Part shown: positions 10,357-18,039 of the stretch, piece by piece
How positions within the stretch are numbered: position 1 is the stretch's first letter
Layout of the letters: the number at the start of each line of letters is the position of its first letter
Assembly (NCBI GenBank): GCA_001603955.1
Contig: LVAA01000010.1
Span: 5,331-38,182 of the forward strand
Source: Syntrophobacterales bacterium Delta_02
GTDB lineage: Bacteria; Desulfobacterota; Syntrophorhabdia; Syntrophorhabdales; Syntrophorhabdaceae
Length of the DNA: 32,852 nt
Direction of reading: 5' to 3'
The notes under the pieces: generated by a model
The model's input: the letters and a program-made list of their open reading frames with translations, nothing else
Databases searched by the model: none
Told to the model about the DNA's origin: nothing
Made by a program: the position numbers and the translations under genes

Positions 10357-10503
10357 AGACAAAGACACCGTCCTGGCCCGGGACGATGGGCTACGAAAAG
10401 TATTTCCTTGCAGGGGTCCGGCGCTTTTCTTTGTCAGAAACACCGCCATCCGCGACCAGGAAACAAGCTTCCTCCGGAGGGAAAACTTTTAGACAACGGC
10501 ACG

Positions 10504-11226
10504 TTACTCTCCTGACCCGAGAAGAGATCTCTCCTCGACGAGGCGTGTCTTGAACACCACGGGGTACGTCCTGTTGCCGACGGTCCTCGCCTTATAGGGA
10601 GGGTCGCACTTCGTCCTGCACGTGTAGGGAGGAATGCTCAAAGGCGGGGGGCACCGGTAGAAAAGAAGGTCATGCCAGAGATATAGCCGATCCTTTGCCA
10701 CGTCGTAGACGTAACGGTAACGGTCAAGGTATCCCGGAACTTCGTCGTCCTGTCCGTAATCGCTGCTCACCCACTGGACGTAGCGAAACCTGTCGGGTAC
10801 GGTATTTCCGTCCGCGTCGGGGGCAAGGAAGAACCCGTTGTTGCAGCCGTCGGGAAAATAGCATTCTCCGACCACGACACCCGGGTACCCGGGTGCGGGG
10901 ACATAGTAAAGGCGGTATCTCGGGAAGAAACCTTCCCACCTTATCTCCAGCCTCTCACCCGACTGAGCCTCCACCGGCTCTCCGAGGATCCCCCTTTCAC
11001 CGAGAAGATACCCGTCGTCCGACGCCACGGGCTTTAAGACAAACCTCACGAGCCCATCCTTCACCAGGTCGTCGACGTCCTCTTCCCGGCGGCCGAGGGC
11101 CTCCGCAGCACCGGAAGCGTCAAAGGCCTCGAATTCCAACGCCAGAGGAGCGCAGGACGCGAAAAGCATGAAAGCTGAGGCCGCAACGATGACCCGCATA
11201 AGCCCGGTGCGGACGGATGCCATCAT
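10504..11226 (-). CDS. Predicted lipoprotein of unknown function
   Basis: The protein is about 240 aa. Tandem ATGs at 11226 and 11223 follow AGGAGGTTG; the second has the better spacing. The N-terminus has an arginine-containing n-region, a hydrophobic stretch and a lipobox-like LFASC, so it is probably exported and lipid-anchored. The mature part is rich in Tyr, Asp and Pro. Two Cys pairs (GECYFPDGCNNG and CPPPLSIPPYTCRTKC) may form disulfides. No domain is recognised. It lies 36 nt behind pckG on the same strand and may be co-transcribed, but nothing links the functions. Confidence 0.75.
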   Translation of the reverse strand: MMASVRTGLMRVIVAASAFMLFASCAPLALEFEAFDASGAAEALGRREEDVDDLVKDGLVRFVLKPVASDDGYLLGERGILGEPVEAQSGERLEIRWEGFFPRYRLYYVPAPGYPGVVVGECYFPDGCNNGFFLAPDADGNTVPDRFRYVQWVSSDYGQDDEVPGYLDRYRYVYDVAKDRLYLWHDLLFYRCPPPLSIPPYTCRTKCDPPYKARTVGNRTYPVVFKTRLVEERSLLGSGE

Positions 11227-11262
11227 CAACCTCCTGCAAGGACGCGATGGTCCCCGCGGCTC

Positions 11263-13056
11263 CTAGCTTCCCAGTCTCTTCGCGAGCGCCTTCAGCTCAT
11301 CTGCCAGGACCTGAGGCAAACGGTCTTCGAACTGGGCAAAATGCTTCTCCATGTCCCTGACCTCCTCTTTCCAGGCATCGACATCGATGCGCAGCAGCTC
11401 TTTCATGTCCTCGGCCGGTACATCAAGTCCGGCGAGGTCAAGGTCTTCCGCTGACGGCATGTAGCCTATGGCCGTCTCCCGTGCTCCCGCCTTGCCGTCC
11501 ACGCGCTCGCACATCCATTTCAGGACGCGGCTGTTCTCGCCGAAACCGGGCCAGAGCCACCTGTCGTCGGCGGTCTTTCTGAACCAGTTGGTGTAGAAGA
11601 CCCGGGGCGCCTTGTCACCGAGGCGCTTGCCCATATCGAGCCAGTGCTGGAAGTAATCCCCCATGTTGTAGCCGCAGAACGGCTTCATGGCGAAGGAATC
11701 GCGGCGCACATTCCCGATGGACCCGATGTTCGCGGCCGTCGTTTCCGAAGAGGCTGTCGCCCCCATCAGCACGCCATGCTCCCAGTTGAAGGCCTCGTAG
11801 ACAAGGGGCACCGTCGTGGCGCGACGGCCTCCGAAGATGAAGATATCTATGGGGACCCCTTCGAGTTTCTCCCAATCGGGACTAATGATCGGGCACTGGC
11901 GCGCGGGCGCGGTGAAACGCGCGTTCGGATGTGCCGTCGGGTCCTTCGAAGCAGGTGTCCAATCTCTTGCCTGCCAATCGATGGTGTGGGCCGGAGGATC
12001 AGGAGTCATCCCTTCCCACCAGATGTCACCATCGTCTGTGAGTCCGCAATTGGTAAAGATGCAGTTCTCCTTGATGCTGTCCATGGCAGCCGAATTCGAT
12101 GAATAGGAAGTGCCCGGCGCGACCCCGAAAAAGCCTGCTTCGGGATTGATGGCGTGGAGTCTTCCATCAGGCCTGATCTTCATCCATGCAATGTCATCGC
12201 CGATACACTCAGCCTTCCAGCCCGGTATGGTCGGCCCTATCATGGCGAGATTGGTCTTCCCGCAGGCTGACGGGAACGCGGCCGCGATGTGGTATTGCTT
12301 TCCCTCGGGGCTGATGAGCCGCAGGATGAGCATGTGCTCCGCCATCCATCCCTCTCGCCGTGCCATGGCGGAGGCGATGCGGAGGGCAAGGCACTTCTTG
12401 CCGAGCAGCGCGTTGCCGCCGTAACCGGACCCGTAGGACCATATGAGGTTCTCATCGGGGAAATGGCTGATATATTTCTTGTCCATGGGAGCGCAGGGCC
12501 AGGGAACATCCTTCTGTCCCTTCTCGAGAGGCGCTCCGACGGAATGCATGCAGGGGATGAACTCGCCGTCCGTGCCCAACTGCTCGAGCACCCTCGTTCC
12601 CACCCGGGTCATGATATGCATGTTGCAGACAACATAGGGGCTGTCCGTTATCTCGATGCCGATCTTCGCTATGGGCGAACCGATGGGGCCCATGGAAAAG
12701 GGGATGACGTACATGGTGCGACCCTTCATACACCCGTCATAGAGACCGCGCATGATGCCCTTGAGCTCGTCGGTCTCGATCCAGTTGTTGGTGGGGCCTG
12801 ACTGGGACTTCTCCCGGTAGGCGATGTACGTCCGGTCTTCAACACGGGCTACGTCGGATGGCTGTGAACGGAAGAGAAAGCTGTTGGGCCGCTTCTTGAG
12901 CGGTATGGCTGACCCTACCTCCACGGCATGCGCCATGAGGCTGTCGTACTCCTCCTTTGAACCGTCACACCAGTAAACGCTGTCAGGTTTGCACATGCGC
13001 GCCATGTCGTCGACCCATTGAAGAAGATCTTTGTGTTGCGTATTCGCGCTTTTCAT
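11263..13056 (-). CDS. pckG: Phosphoenolpyruvate carboxykinase (GTP)
   Basis: PckG interconverts oxaloacetate plus GTP and phosphoenolpyruvate plus CO2 plus GDP, at the gluconeogenesis/anaplerosis node. The protein is 597 aa, normal for the GTP family. The nucleotide loop is [17 protein letters not shown] with the active-site Cys. The downstream metal/GTP motifs are GDDIAWMK and [20 protein letters not shown]. The ATG at 13056 is preceded by AGGAGG with 8 nt spacing. The gene is separated from recR upstream by a hairpin-forming repeat, so it probably has its own promoter. The lipoprotein gene follows closely. Confidence 0.97.
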   Translation of the reverse strand: MKSANTQHKDLLQWVDDMARMCKPDSVYWCDGSKEEYDSLMAHAVEVGSAIPLKKRPNSFLFRSQPSDVARVEDRTYIAYREKSQSGPTNNWIETDELKGIMRGLYDGCMKGRTMYVIPFSMGPIGSPIAKIGIEITDSPYVVCNMHIMTRVGTRVLEQLGTDGEFIPCMHSVGAPLEKGQKDVPWPCAPMDKKYISHFPDENLIWSYGSGYGGNALLGKKCLALRIASAMARREGWMAEHMLILRLISPEGKQYHIAAAFPSACGKTNLAMIGPTIPGWKAECIGDDIAWMKIRPDGRLHAINPEAGFFGVAPGTSYSSNSAAMDSIKENCIFTNCGLTDDGDIWWEGMTPDPPAHTIDWQARDWTPASKDPTAHPNARFTAPARQCPIISPDWEKLEGVPIDIFIFGGRRATTVPLVYEAFNWEHGVLMGATASSETTAANIGSIGNVRRDSFAMKPFCGYNMGDYFQHWLDMGKRLGDKAPRVFYTNWFRKTADDRWLWPGFGENSRVLKWMCERVDGKAGARETAIGYMPSAEDLDLAGLDVPAEDMKELLRIDVDAWKEEVRDMEKHFAQFEDRLPQVLADELKALAKRLGS

Positions 13057-13168
13057 CTGTAGTTCCTCCTGTCAATATCTGCAGCGAAATAGTTAACAAC
13101 GAATCGGGGTGGGAATGCAAGAGAAGAAGAGGCAGGTTATGGGAAGAAAAAGAGAAAGAGGCGGGTTA

Positions 13169-13240
13169 CAGGTTATGGGTTATAGGTTATGGGGAAAGGC
13201 TTGTCTTTCCCATCACCTATTACCTATCACCCATTACCTG
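13169..13240. repeat. Self-complementary low-complexity repeat after recR
   Basis: A left arm built from GGTTATGG/GGTTATAGG units (13169-13198) can fold on a right arm built from CACCTATTAC/CACCCATTAC units (about 13205-13240). The stem is imperfect because the right arm has one extra unit. It lies 3 bp past the recR stop codon and ahead of pckG. Confidence 0.65.
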
Positions 13241-13243
13241 TTT

Positions 13244-13840
13244 CTAAAGCTTCTTCCTATTTTCCAGCGAACTCTTGATGGTCAGGGGATCGATGTAGAC
13301 GATGTCCCCGCCGACGGGGATGCCTGAAGCTATTCTCGTGATCCTCACGTCGTAGGGCTTGAGGATCTCTCCGATGTAGTGGGCCGTGGTATTGCCTTCG
13401 ATATTAAGGTTCGTAGCAACGATGACCTCGCTTATGCCTTCGCGGACGACGCGGTCGCGAAGCTCGTTTATCCTGATGTCATCGGGGCCCACCCCCTCGA
13501 TGGGATTGATGACGCCATGGAGGATGTGGTAGCGGAAATGCCCTGGATTGGACGACTCGATTACCATCATGTGGGAAGACTCTTCCACAACGCACACCGA
13601 GGTCCTGTCCCGCCTCTCGTCCCTGCATATGGCGCAGGGGTCGGTGTCGGTGATATTGAAGCAGACGCTGCAGAGGCGTATCTTTTCCTTGATGTCCACG
13701 AGGCTTCTCGACAGCTCCGTGATGTATCCCTCCTTGGCGTTGAGGAGAAAAAAAGCGAGCCGTGTCGCCGTCTTCCGGCCGATGCCGGGGAGCCGTGTCA
13801 GGTTCTCGATGAGCCGTTCTATCGGTTCAGGGTAGAACAC
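13244..13840 (-). CDS. recR: Recombination mediator protein RecR
   Basis: RecR works with RecO (and RecF) to load RecA at gaps during recombinational repair. It is 198 aa, the standard length. The N-terminal helix-hairpin-helix (LTRLPGIGRKTATRLAF) is followed by a four-Cys zinc finger (C57, C60, C69, C72). A Toprim domain follows (VCVVEESSHMMVIE), then a C-terminal IASGIPVGGDIVYID motif. Translation appears to start at GTG 13840, 3 nt after the ybaB stop codon, so it is probably translationally coupled. The dnaX-ybaB-recR order is a widely conserved operon. Confidence 0.96.
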   Translation of the reverse strand: MFYPEPIERLIENLTRLPGIGRKTATRLAFFLLNAKEGYITELSRSLVDIKEKIRLCSVCFNITDTDPCAICRDERRDRTSVCVVEESSHMMVIESSNPGHFRYHILHGVINPIEGVGPDDIRINELRDRVVREGISEVIVATNLNIEGNTTAHYIGEILKPYDVRITRIASGIPVGGDIVYIDPLTIKSSLENRKKL

Positions 13841-13843
13841 GTC

Positions 13844-14158
13844 CTACATCCCGAAGGGCATCTGCATGCCACCCGTTACCTTCGACATCTCTTCCTGGAC
13901 CATCTCGCGGGAACGGTCAAGCCCTTCGTTGACGGCCGCGACAATGAGGTCTTCCAGCAGTTCATTGTCCTTTTCCTCAAGTACTTCAGGCGATATCTTG
14001 AGAGAGACGACCTCCTGCCTGCCGTTGACGACACAGGTCACCATGCCGCCGCCCGACTGTGCCTCCACGGTCTTGTCGCCCATCTCTTCCTGCAGCTTCA
14101 TGAGACGGTCCTGCATCTTTTTGGCCTGCTGCAATATCTGGTTGAAACCCTTGGACAT
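13844..14158 (-). CDS. ybaB: YbaB/EbfC family nucleoid-associated protein
   Basis: This small dimeric DNA-binding protein has 104 aa. Typical features are the N-terminal QILQQAKKMQDRLMKLQEEM helix, the central SGGGMVTCVVNGRQEVVSLKI strands and the acidic LEDLIVAAVNEGL helix. The ATG at 14158 has GGAGGAG just upstream and lies 11 nt after dnaX. recR follows by 3 nt. Its role alongside dnaX and recR is inferred from conserved operon order. Confidence 0.94.
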   Translation of the reverse strand: MSKGFNQILQQAKKMQDRLMKLQEEMGDKTVEAQSGGGMVTCVVNGRQEVVSLKISPEVLEEKDNELLEDLIVAAVNEGLDRSREMVQEEMSKVTGGMQMPFGM

Positions 14159-14169
14159 ATTGTCTCCTC

Positions 14170-15759
14170 CTAAAGATTGAAGAGAGAATCAGCTTCCTTC
14201 ACGTATTCCTCGAGGATGTTCCTCTTCCTGTCGCCGGCATCCCTGAACTCGACGTTCATCTTCCTGCCGAAGAATTCGCCGGTGAGCCTGCTGACCTCTT
14301 CAAATTCGCTTTTTATGAAATTGCCGTACTTCCTGTCGACGAGGACGATAAGATCATTCCCCTCAACGGAGCACTCGCAGGAGTCGAACATGCTTCCCAG
14401 GAAAGGTTTCTTCTTCTTGAGATACTCCAGAAAGCCATGGACGCCCTCCCCGGCCTGGCGGCCACCCGCTCCGGCGACATTCTCCTCGCCGGACGCGGCG
14501 GGTGGCGGATGAGGGACGTCACTCTCCGTTCCCTGTATCCTGCTCCGTGTATCCCGCTCCGTGTATCCCGCTCCCCGTGCGCTGGACGCTGTTCCCTGCT
14601 CCGTGTCCCCCGGCCTCGAACCCTGCGGCTCCCTGCGTTCCAGCTCTCCTATCACCCTTTCCACATCCCTGAGCTGAGACAGGTTGTAGAGGTTGATGTA
14701 GAGCGTCTCGAGGGCGATCCGCGGGAACAGCCCCCGCATGAGGTCTTCACTGCGGAGCATGTAGTAGAGCATGTTCTGGATCTCGTAATACTCCACGTCC
14801 GCGATGAGCGCGCTCAGCGCCCGGTACTCGTCCTCGCCCATGGAGATAAAATCGGGCAACTCCCCCACGGCCTTCACGATCATCATGTTCCTCATGTAGG
14901 AGACGAGACCGCGGTAGACCTGGTTCACGTCGTACCCCTCGCCCAGGGTCGCCTCTATCGCCGAAAGCCCGTCCTTCAGGTCTTTCGTGACAAGAGACCC
15001 CACGATGCGATGGATGACCTCTTTCTCGACGACACCGATGATGTTGATGACATCGTTCTCGGAGATGTGCTGCCCGCTGTACGCGATTATCTGTTCGAGG
15101 ATGGATTCCGCGTCCCGCATGGAACCGTCCGCCTCGACGGCCACGTGATGGAAAACCCCCTCGTCGAAGGTTATCCCGTCTTTCCTGCAGATGGCCTTGA
15201 GCTGCTCCACTATCTCCTTTTCCGTGATGCGCCTGAAATCGAAGCGCTGGCAACGGGACATGATGGTATAGGGGATCTTCTGGGACTCCGTGGTGGCCAG
15301 GATGAAGATGTTGTGTCCCGGGGGCTCCTCGAGGGTCTTAAGGAAGGCGTTGCGCGCCTGGTCCGTGAGCATGTGGGCCTCGTCGAGGATGTAGACCTTG
15401 TAGGCCGCCTTCATGGGGAGGTAGCGCACGGTCTCCCGCAGCTCCTTGATGTCGTCGATGCCCCGTGTCGACGCGGCGTCGATCTCGATGACATCCACGA
15501 AATTGCCGCTCGCTATCCCCACGCAGTTCTCGCAGACATTGCAGGGTTCCGCCGTCGGGCCGTTCACGCAATTGACCGCCTTGGCGAGGATCCGGGCCAG
15601 CGAGGTCTTTCCAACGCCCCGGGGGCCCGTGAAAAGGAAAGCGTGTGCTATCCTGCCTGCCTTTATGGAATTCTTGAGTGTCGTAATGATGTGCGGCTGA
15701 CCGACCACATCGTCGAATCTCTGGGGTCTCCAACGTCTTGCGATAACCGTGTAGCTCAA
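14170..15759 (-). CDS. dnaX: DNA polymerase III subunits gamma/tau
   Basis: DnaX is the clamp-loader ATPase of the replicative polymerase. A TTG start at 15759 is preferred: it gives the canonical SYTVIARRWRPQRFDDVVGQ N-terminus and has an AGAGG upstream, whereas a longer frame would run into the SRP RNA. Walker A is GPRGVGKTSLA. The zinc module is CVNGPTAEPCNVCENC. Walker B/DExH is ILDEAHML, and the sensor-1 and SRC regions follow (SRCQRFDFR). After domain III (to about residue 370) comes a low-complexity linker whose DNA holds 14-bp tandem repeats. A short C-terminal domain ends the protein, about 529 aa in all. No A-rich slippery site for frameshifting was seen. Confidence 0.95.
   Translation of the reverse strand: MSYTVIARRWRPQRFDDVVGQPHIITTLKNSIKAGRIAHAFLFTGPRGVGKTSLARILAKAVNCVNGPTAEPCNVCENCVGIASGNFVDVIEIDAASTRGIDDIKELRETVRYLPMKAAYKVYILDEAHMLTDQARNAFLKTLEEPPGHNIFILATTESQKIPYTIMSRCQRFDFRRITEKEIVEQLKAICRKDGITFDEGVFHHVAVEADGSMRDAESILEQIIAYSGQHISENDVINIIGVVEKEVIHRIVGSLVTKDLKDGLSAIEATLGEGYDVNQVYRGLVSYMRNMMIVKAVGELPDFISMGEDEYRALSALIADVEYYEIQNMLYYMLRSEDLMRGLFPRIALETLYINLYNLSQLRDVERVIGELERREPQGSRPGDTEQGTASSARGAGYTERDTRSRIQGTESDVPHPPPAASGEENVAGAGGRQAGEGVHGFLEYLKKKKPFLGSMFDSCECSVEGNDLIVLVDRKYGNFIKSEFEEVSRLTGEFFGRKMNVEFRDAGDRKRNILEEYVKEADSLFNL
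14533..14574. repeat. 14-bp tandem repeats inside the dnaX linker
   Basis: Three consecutive copies of a 14-bp unit (GTGTATCCCGCTCC, first copy with two changes) lie in the linker coding region. Related fragments (CTGTTCCCTGCTCCGTGTCC) lie at about 14589-14608. As 14 is not a multiple of three, successive copies are read in different frames. The result is a hydrophilic Arg/Gly/Thr/Glu-rich peptide. Confidence 0.75.
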
Positions 15760-15803
15760 ATTTGAACGCCTCTTCGGGGGTTCACGGGATTTATCAAAAA
15801 AAA

Positions 15804-15897
15804 GCCAGGCTACCTGCGGCACACGGTTGAGCTACTACCGCTGCTTCCTTCCGGACCTGACGGGGTTCATAACCTCCACGTTGCGCAGGGCCTGGCC
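15804..15897 (-). ncRNA. ffs: Signal recognition particle RNA, small 4.5S type
   Basis: The minus strand carries the near-invariant SRP apical domain GTCAGGTCCGGAAGGAAGCAGC (split here as GTCAGGTCCGG then AAGGAAGCAGC). Long imperfect arms close with GGCCAGGC at the 5' end and GCCTGGC at the 3' end. A run of eight T residues (15803-15796) follows and would terminate transcription. The size of about 94 nt fits the 4.5S class without an Alu domain. It lies between tRNA-Ser and dnaX, all on one strand. Confidence 0.95.
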
Positions 15898-15911
15898 ATT
15901 CTCTGTCAAAA

Positions 15912-16005
15912 TGGCGGAGAGAGAGGGATTTGAACCCTCGGTACGCGTTTTAGCACGTACACACGATTTCCAATCGTGCTCCTTCAGCCGCTCGGACATC
16001 TCTCC
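15912..16005 (-). tRNA. tRNA-Ser (anticodon GGA)
   Basis: The acceptor arms GGAGAGA and TCTCTCC pair, followed by G and an encoded CCA (15914-15912). The anticodon stem CACGA/TCGTG holds the loop TTGGAAA, giving anticodon GGA (Ser, codons UCC/UCU). A long variable arm, GTACGTGCTAAAACGCGTAC, is the class II hallmark of serine tRNAs. The T-arm contains GGTTCAAATCC. Only 14 nt separate it from the SRP RNA. Confidence 0.97.
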
Positions 16006-16015
16006 GGTGACATTT

Positions 16016-16045
16016 GTTATACCACACTTCAGAAAACCACCTCAA
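16016..16045 (-). promoter_or_regulatory. Candidate promoter of tRNA-Ser
   Basis: On the minus strand TTGAGG (16045-16040) is followed after 18 bp by TATAAC (16021-16016), placing the start a few bases before the mature tRNA 5' end at 16005. The -35 overlaps the stop codon of the upstream GNAT gene. The same transcript could continue into the SRP RNA. Confidence 0.55.
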
Positions 16046-17064
16046 GGGATTTGCGCTGTCACCCTTTGCCAGTCCTCGCGCACAGCCGTGAGGATCCGGT
16101 GTGCCCTGTCCGAGTAGAGCATTATCCCCTCCCAGTTCGGGTGGACGGTGATCTTTTGCATGAGGAGGCCGTCTTCGCCGAACCACCTGGGGAGAATACC
16201 GCCGAAGAAGTACCCCCTCCCGCCGAGCCAGTCGGTCAGGCCGGCGACGAACGGCCAGGAAAGCTTGAGCCACACCTGGATGACGACCATGCCCTTCTCC
16301 AGGGCATCGCGCTCATATTCCTCGAAAACGGCCGGGAAATCCTGCCCGGCCTGGCGGACGGTCATACGCGCGACGTGGGCAAATTCGAAGTGACTGCTTT
16401 CAACGGACGTCGGCTTCCCTCCCGCGGACTCATCCGTCGCCTTCGCGACACGGGCGCCGCTCGTGAACCCGTCGTAGATAAACCGCATGGCTTCCTCGTA
16501 TCGCCGGGGTGCGTAAACGGTGTGCTCCATCGGCCGGTACATCCGCGTCATGTGCAGGGTGGCCACGCGGCCCGCAGCGCCTTCCCTGGCATAGGCCTCG
16601 GCGGGCATGAGGTCCACCTCGAGGGCGGTCTCGATGGCCCCTTCCGTCGCCCAGGCCCTCTGCATATAGACCTGGTTGCAGACGGCCTCGCCGAAGACGG
16701 CATCGGCACCATATGCCGGCGCCAAAACCTCGGAGAAATAGCGGTTCATCGCGCGGGCTATGCCGTGTTTGCGGTAGTCCACGAGAACGAGGCCCTGCCC
16801 CCCTTCGTAGACCGTTTCGACCGGGGCAGACCTGAAGATGCTCACGTACCCCACGATGGTCCCCTTTGAAGAACGCGCGACGGCGGGGACATTCTCATGC
16901 TTCTCGAAGGCTCTAACGAGTCCCTCGGGGTCGTAGACCAGCTTCACCGGGTAGTCCTCGCCATAGACCTTCCGGAAAAGGTCCCCCACGCCCGCCGCGT
17001 CACCGGGCTGAAAGGTGTCAATGGTGATACGTTCGTCCCCGGAGATATCCAGTATGATCTGCAT
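16042..17064 (-). CDS. GNAT-type acetyltransferase-like protein
   Basis: The protein is 340 aa from ATG 17064, chosen because AGGAGG lies 9 nt upstream; a longer frame would overlap the glycosyltransferase gene. Residues 12-140 resemble a GNAT fold: ITIDTFQPGDAAGVGDLFRKVYG, then (IVGYVSIFRSAP) and the acetyl-CoA-loop region QGLVLVDYRKHGIARAMNRYF, given here as separate parts QGLVLVDYRKHG and IARAMNRYF. The C-terminal 190 residues, with a Trp/Gly-rich FVAGLTDWLGGRGYFFGG, are not recognised and could form a second GNAT-like half. It is the last gene of the minus-strand cluster, 41 nt after the glycosyltransferase. Substrate unknown. Confidence 0.7.
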   Translation of the reverse strand: MQIILDISGDERITIDTFQPGDAAGVGDLFRKVYGEDYPVKLVYDPEGLVRAFEKHENVPAVARSSKGTIVGYVSIFRSAPVETVYEGGQGLVLVDYRKHGIARAMNRYFSEVLAPAYGADAVFGEAVCNQVYMQRAWATEGAIETALEVDLMPAEAYAREGAAGRVATLHMTRMYRPMEHTVYAPRRYEEAMRFIYDGFTSGARVAKATDESAGGKPTSVESSHFEFAHVARMTVRQAGQDFPAVFEEYERDALEKGMVVIQVWLKLSWPFVAGLTDWLGGRGYFFGGILPRWFGEDGLLMQKITVHPNWEGIMLYSDRAHRILTAVREDWQRVTAQIP

Positions 17065-17105
17065 GCGTCCCTTCCTCCTCTTCCTCGTCTCGCGCCCGGT
17101 GCCCG

Positions 17106-18032
17106 TCAGCCGCGAAGACCTGCATCGTCGGGACAGGCGCGCATGTACCATACCACAAGCTTGAGGTAATAGGAATAGCGCAGCCGCATCCTCATGCCGA
17201 AGAGAGAGAGGGGTACGGCGATGACGTAAGCCAGTGACTTCGCCAGCCTGACGGCATCGAAGGCCACGAGGTACGGACGGCCGTGATGCTTTTTTATGAA
17301 CTTTCTCAGGGAGATGTTGTATTCCATCCGGCCCTTCACCCAGGTCTTTCGGACCGTCCTTCCCTGAAGATGGATGACCCTGGCCCCGGGGAAGAAGACC
17401 ACACGATAGCCCTTCCGCCTCGCCCGGAGACAGAAGTCCGTTTCCTCGAGGAAGAAGAAGAAGCGTTCGTCGAAACCATGAAGGTCGTCGAAGGCGTTCT
17501 TCCGGATCATGATGGCAGCACCGATGAGCGATTCCACGTCCCGGGCAGGTCCCGTGCTCCCGGCCGGGGCAGCGTGTGCCACACGGCTTGACCCGGGGAG
17601 CACCTCTCCCGTGAGGCCGGGGACGGCGGCCACGGACCTTTGCAGGCTCAGGTCCCCGTAAACGAGCTGCGGGCCCATCAGGCCCAGATCGGGGATATCC
17701 TCCGCCGCAGCCACCATCTTCGCGACCTCGCCTTCAATGAGGCGGGTGTCGGAATTGAGAAGAAGGACGTACCTGCCGGCGGCCACTCGCGCCCCCTGGT
17801 TGACCGCAACAGCGAACCCCGCGTTCCGGTCGTTGCGGACATACCGGGCATGAGGACAGGCGTTCTTAACGAATTCCTCCGTGCCGTCGGTGGAGGCGTT
17901 ATCGATGATTATGATCTCCCTGCCGAGAGGCATAAGCGAGGCGTCCTTCTCAATGGAATCGAGGAGACCTTCCAGGAGTTCCCTGGTATCCTTCGTGATA
18001 ATGACGATGGAAAGAGTGAGGTCCGCTTCCAT
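17106..18032 (-). CDS. Glycosyltransferase family 2 protein
   Basis: The protein is 308 aa. The N-terminal GT-A fold shows LSIVIITKDT, IIIIDNASTDGTEEF, RNAGFAVAVNQGA and the metal/nucleotide-binding LLLNSDTRL. A later GFDERFFFFLEETDFCLRARR carries the acidic catalytic-base region. This pattern resembles WbbL-type rhamnosyltransferases of cell-surface polysaccharide synthesis. A hydrophobic, basic C-terminal stretch (SLAYVIAVPLSLFG) may attach it to the membrane. The ATG at 18032 lies 7 nt after iorA, with AGAGG in between, so it is probably co-translated. No other polysaccharide gene is nearby, so its place in this cluster is unexplained. Confidence 0.88.
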   Translation of the reverse strand: MEADLTLSIVIITKDTRELLEGLLDSIEKDASLMPLGREIIIIDNASTDGTEEFVKNACPHARYVRNDRNAGFAVAVNQGARVAAGRYVLLLNSDTRLIEGEVAKMVAAAEDIPDLGLMGPQLVYGDLSLQRSVAAVPGLTGEVLPGSSRVAHAAPAGSTGPARDVESLIGAAIMIRKNAFDDLHGFDERFFFFLEETDFCLRARRKGYRVVFFPGARVIHLQGRTVRKTWVKGRMEYNISLRKFIKKHHGRPYLVAFDAVRLAKSLAYVIAVPLSLFGMRMRLRYSYYLKLVVWYMRACPDDAGLRG

Positions 18033-18039
18033 GACCTCT

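Noticed and set aside
12957-13327. Forward-strand open frames across the pckG/recR spacer
   Set aside because: They translate the simple repeat and the antisense of recR and have no protein-like features.
15760-15822. N-terminal extension of dnaX
   Set aside because: The extra residues are encoded by the 3' end and terminator of the SRP RNA and do not match the family. TTG 15759 gives the canonical start.
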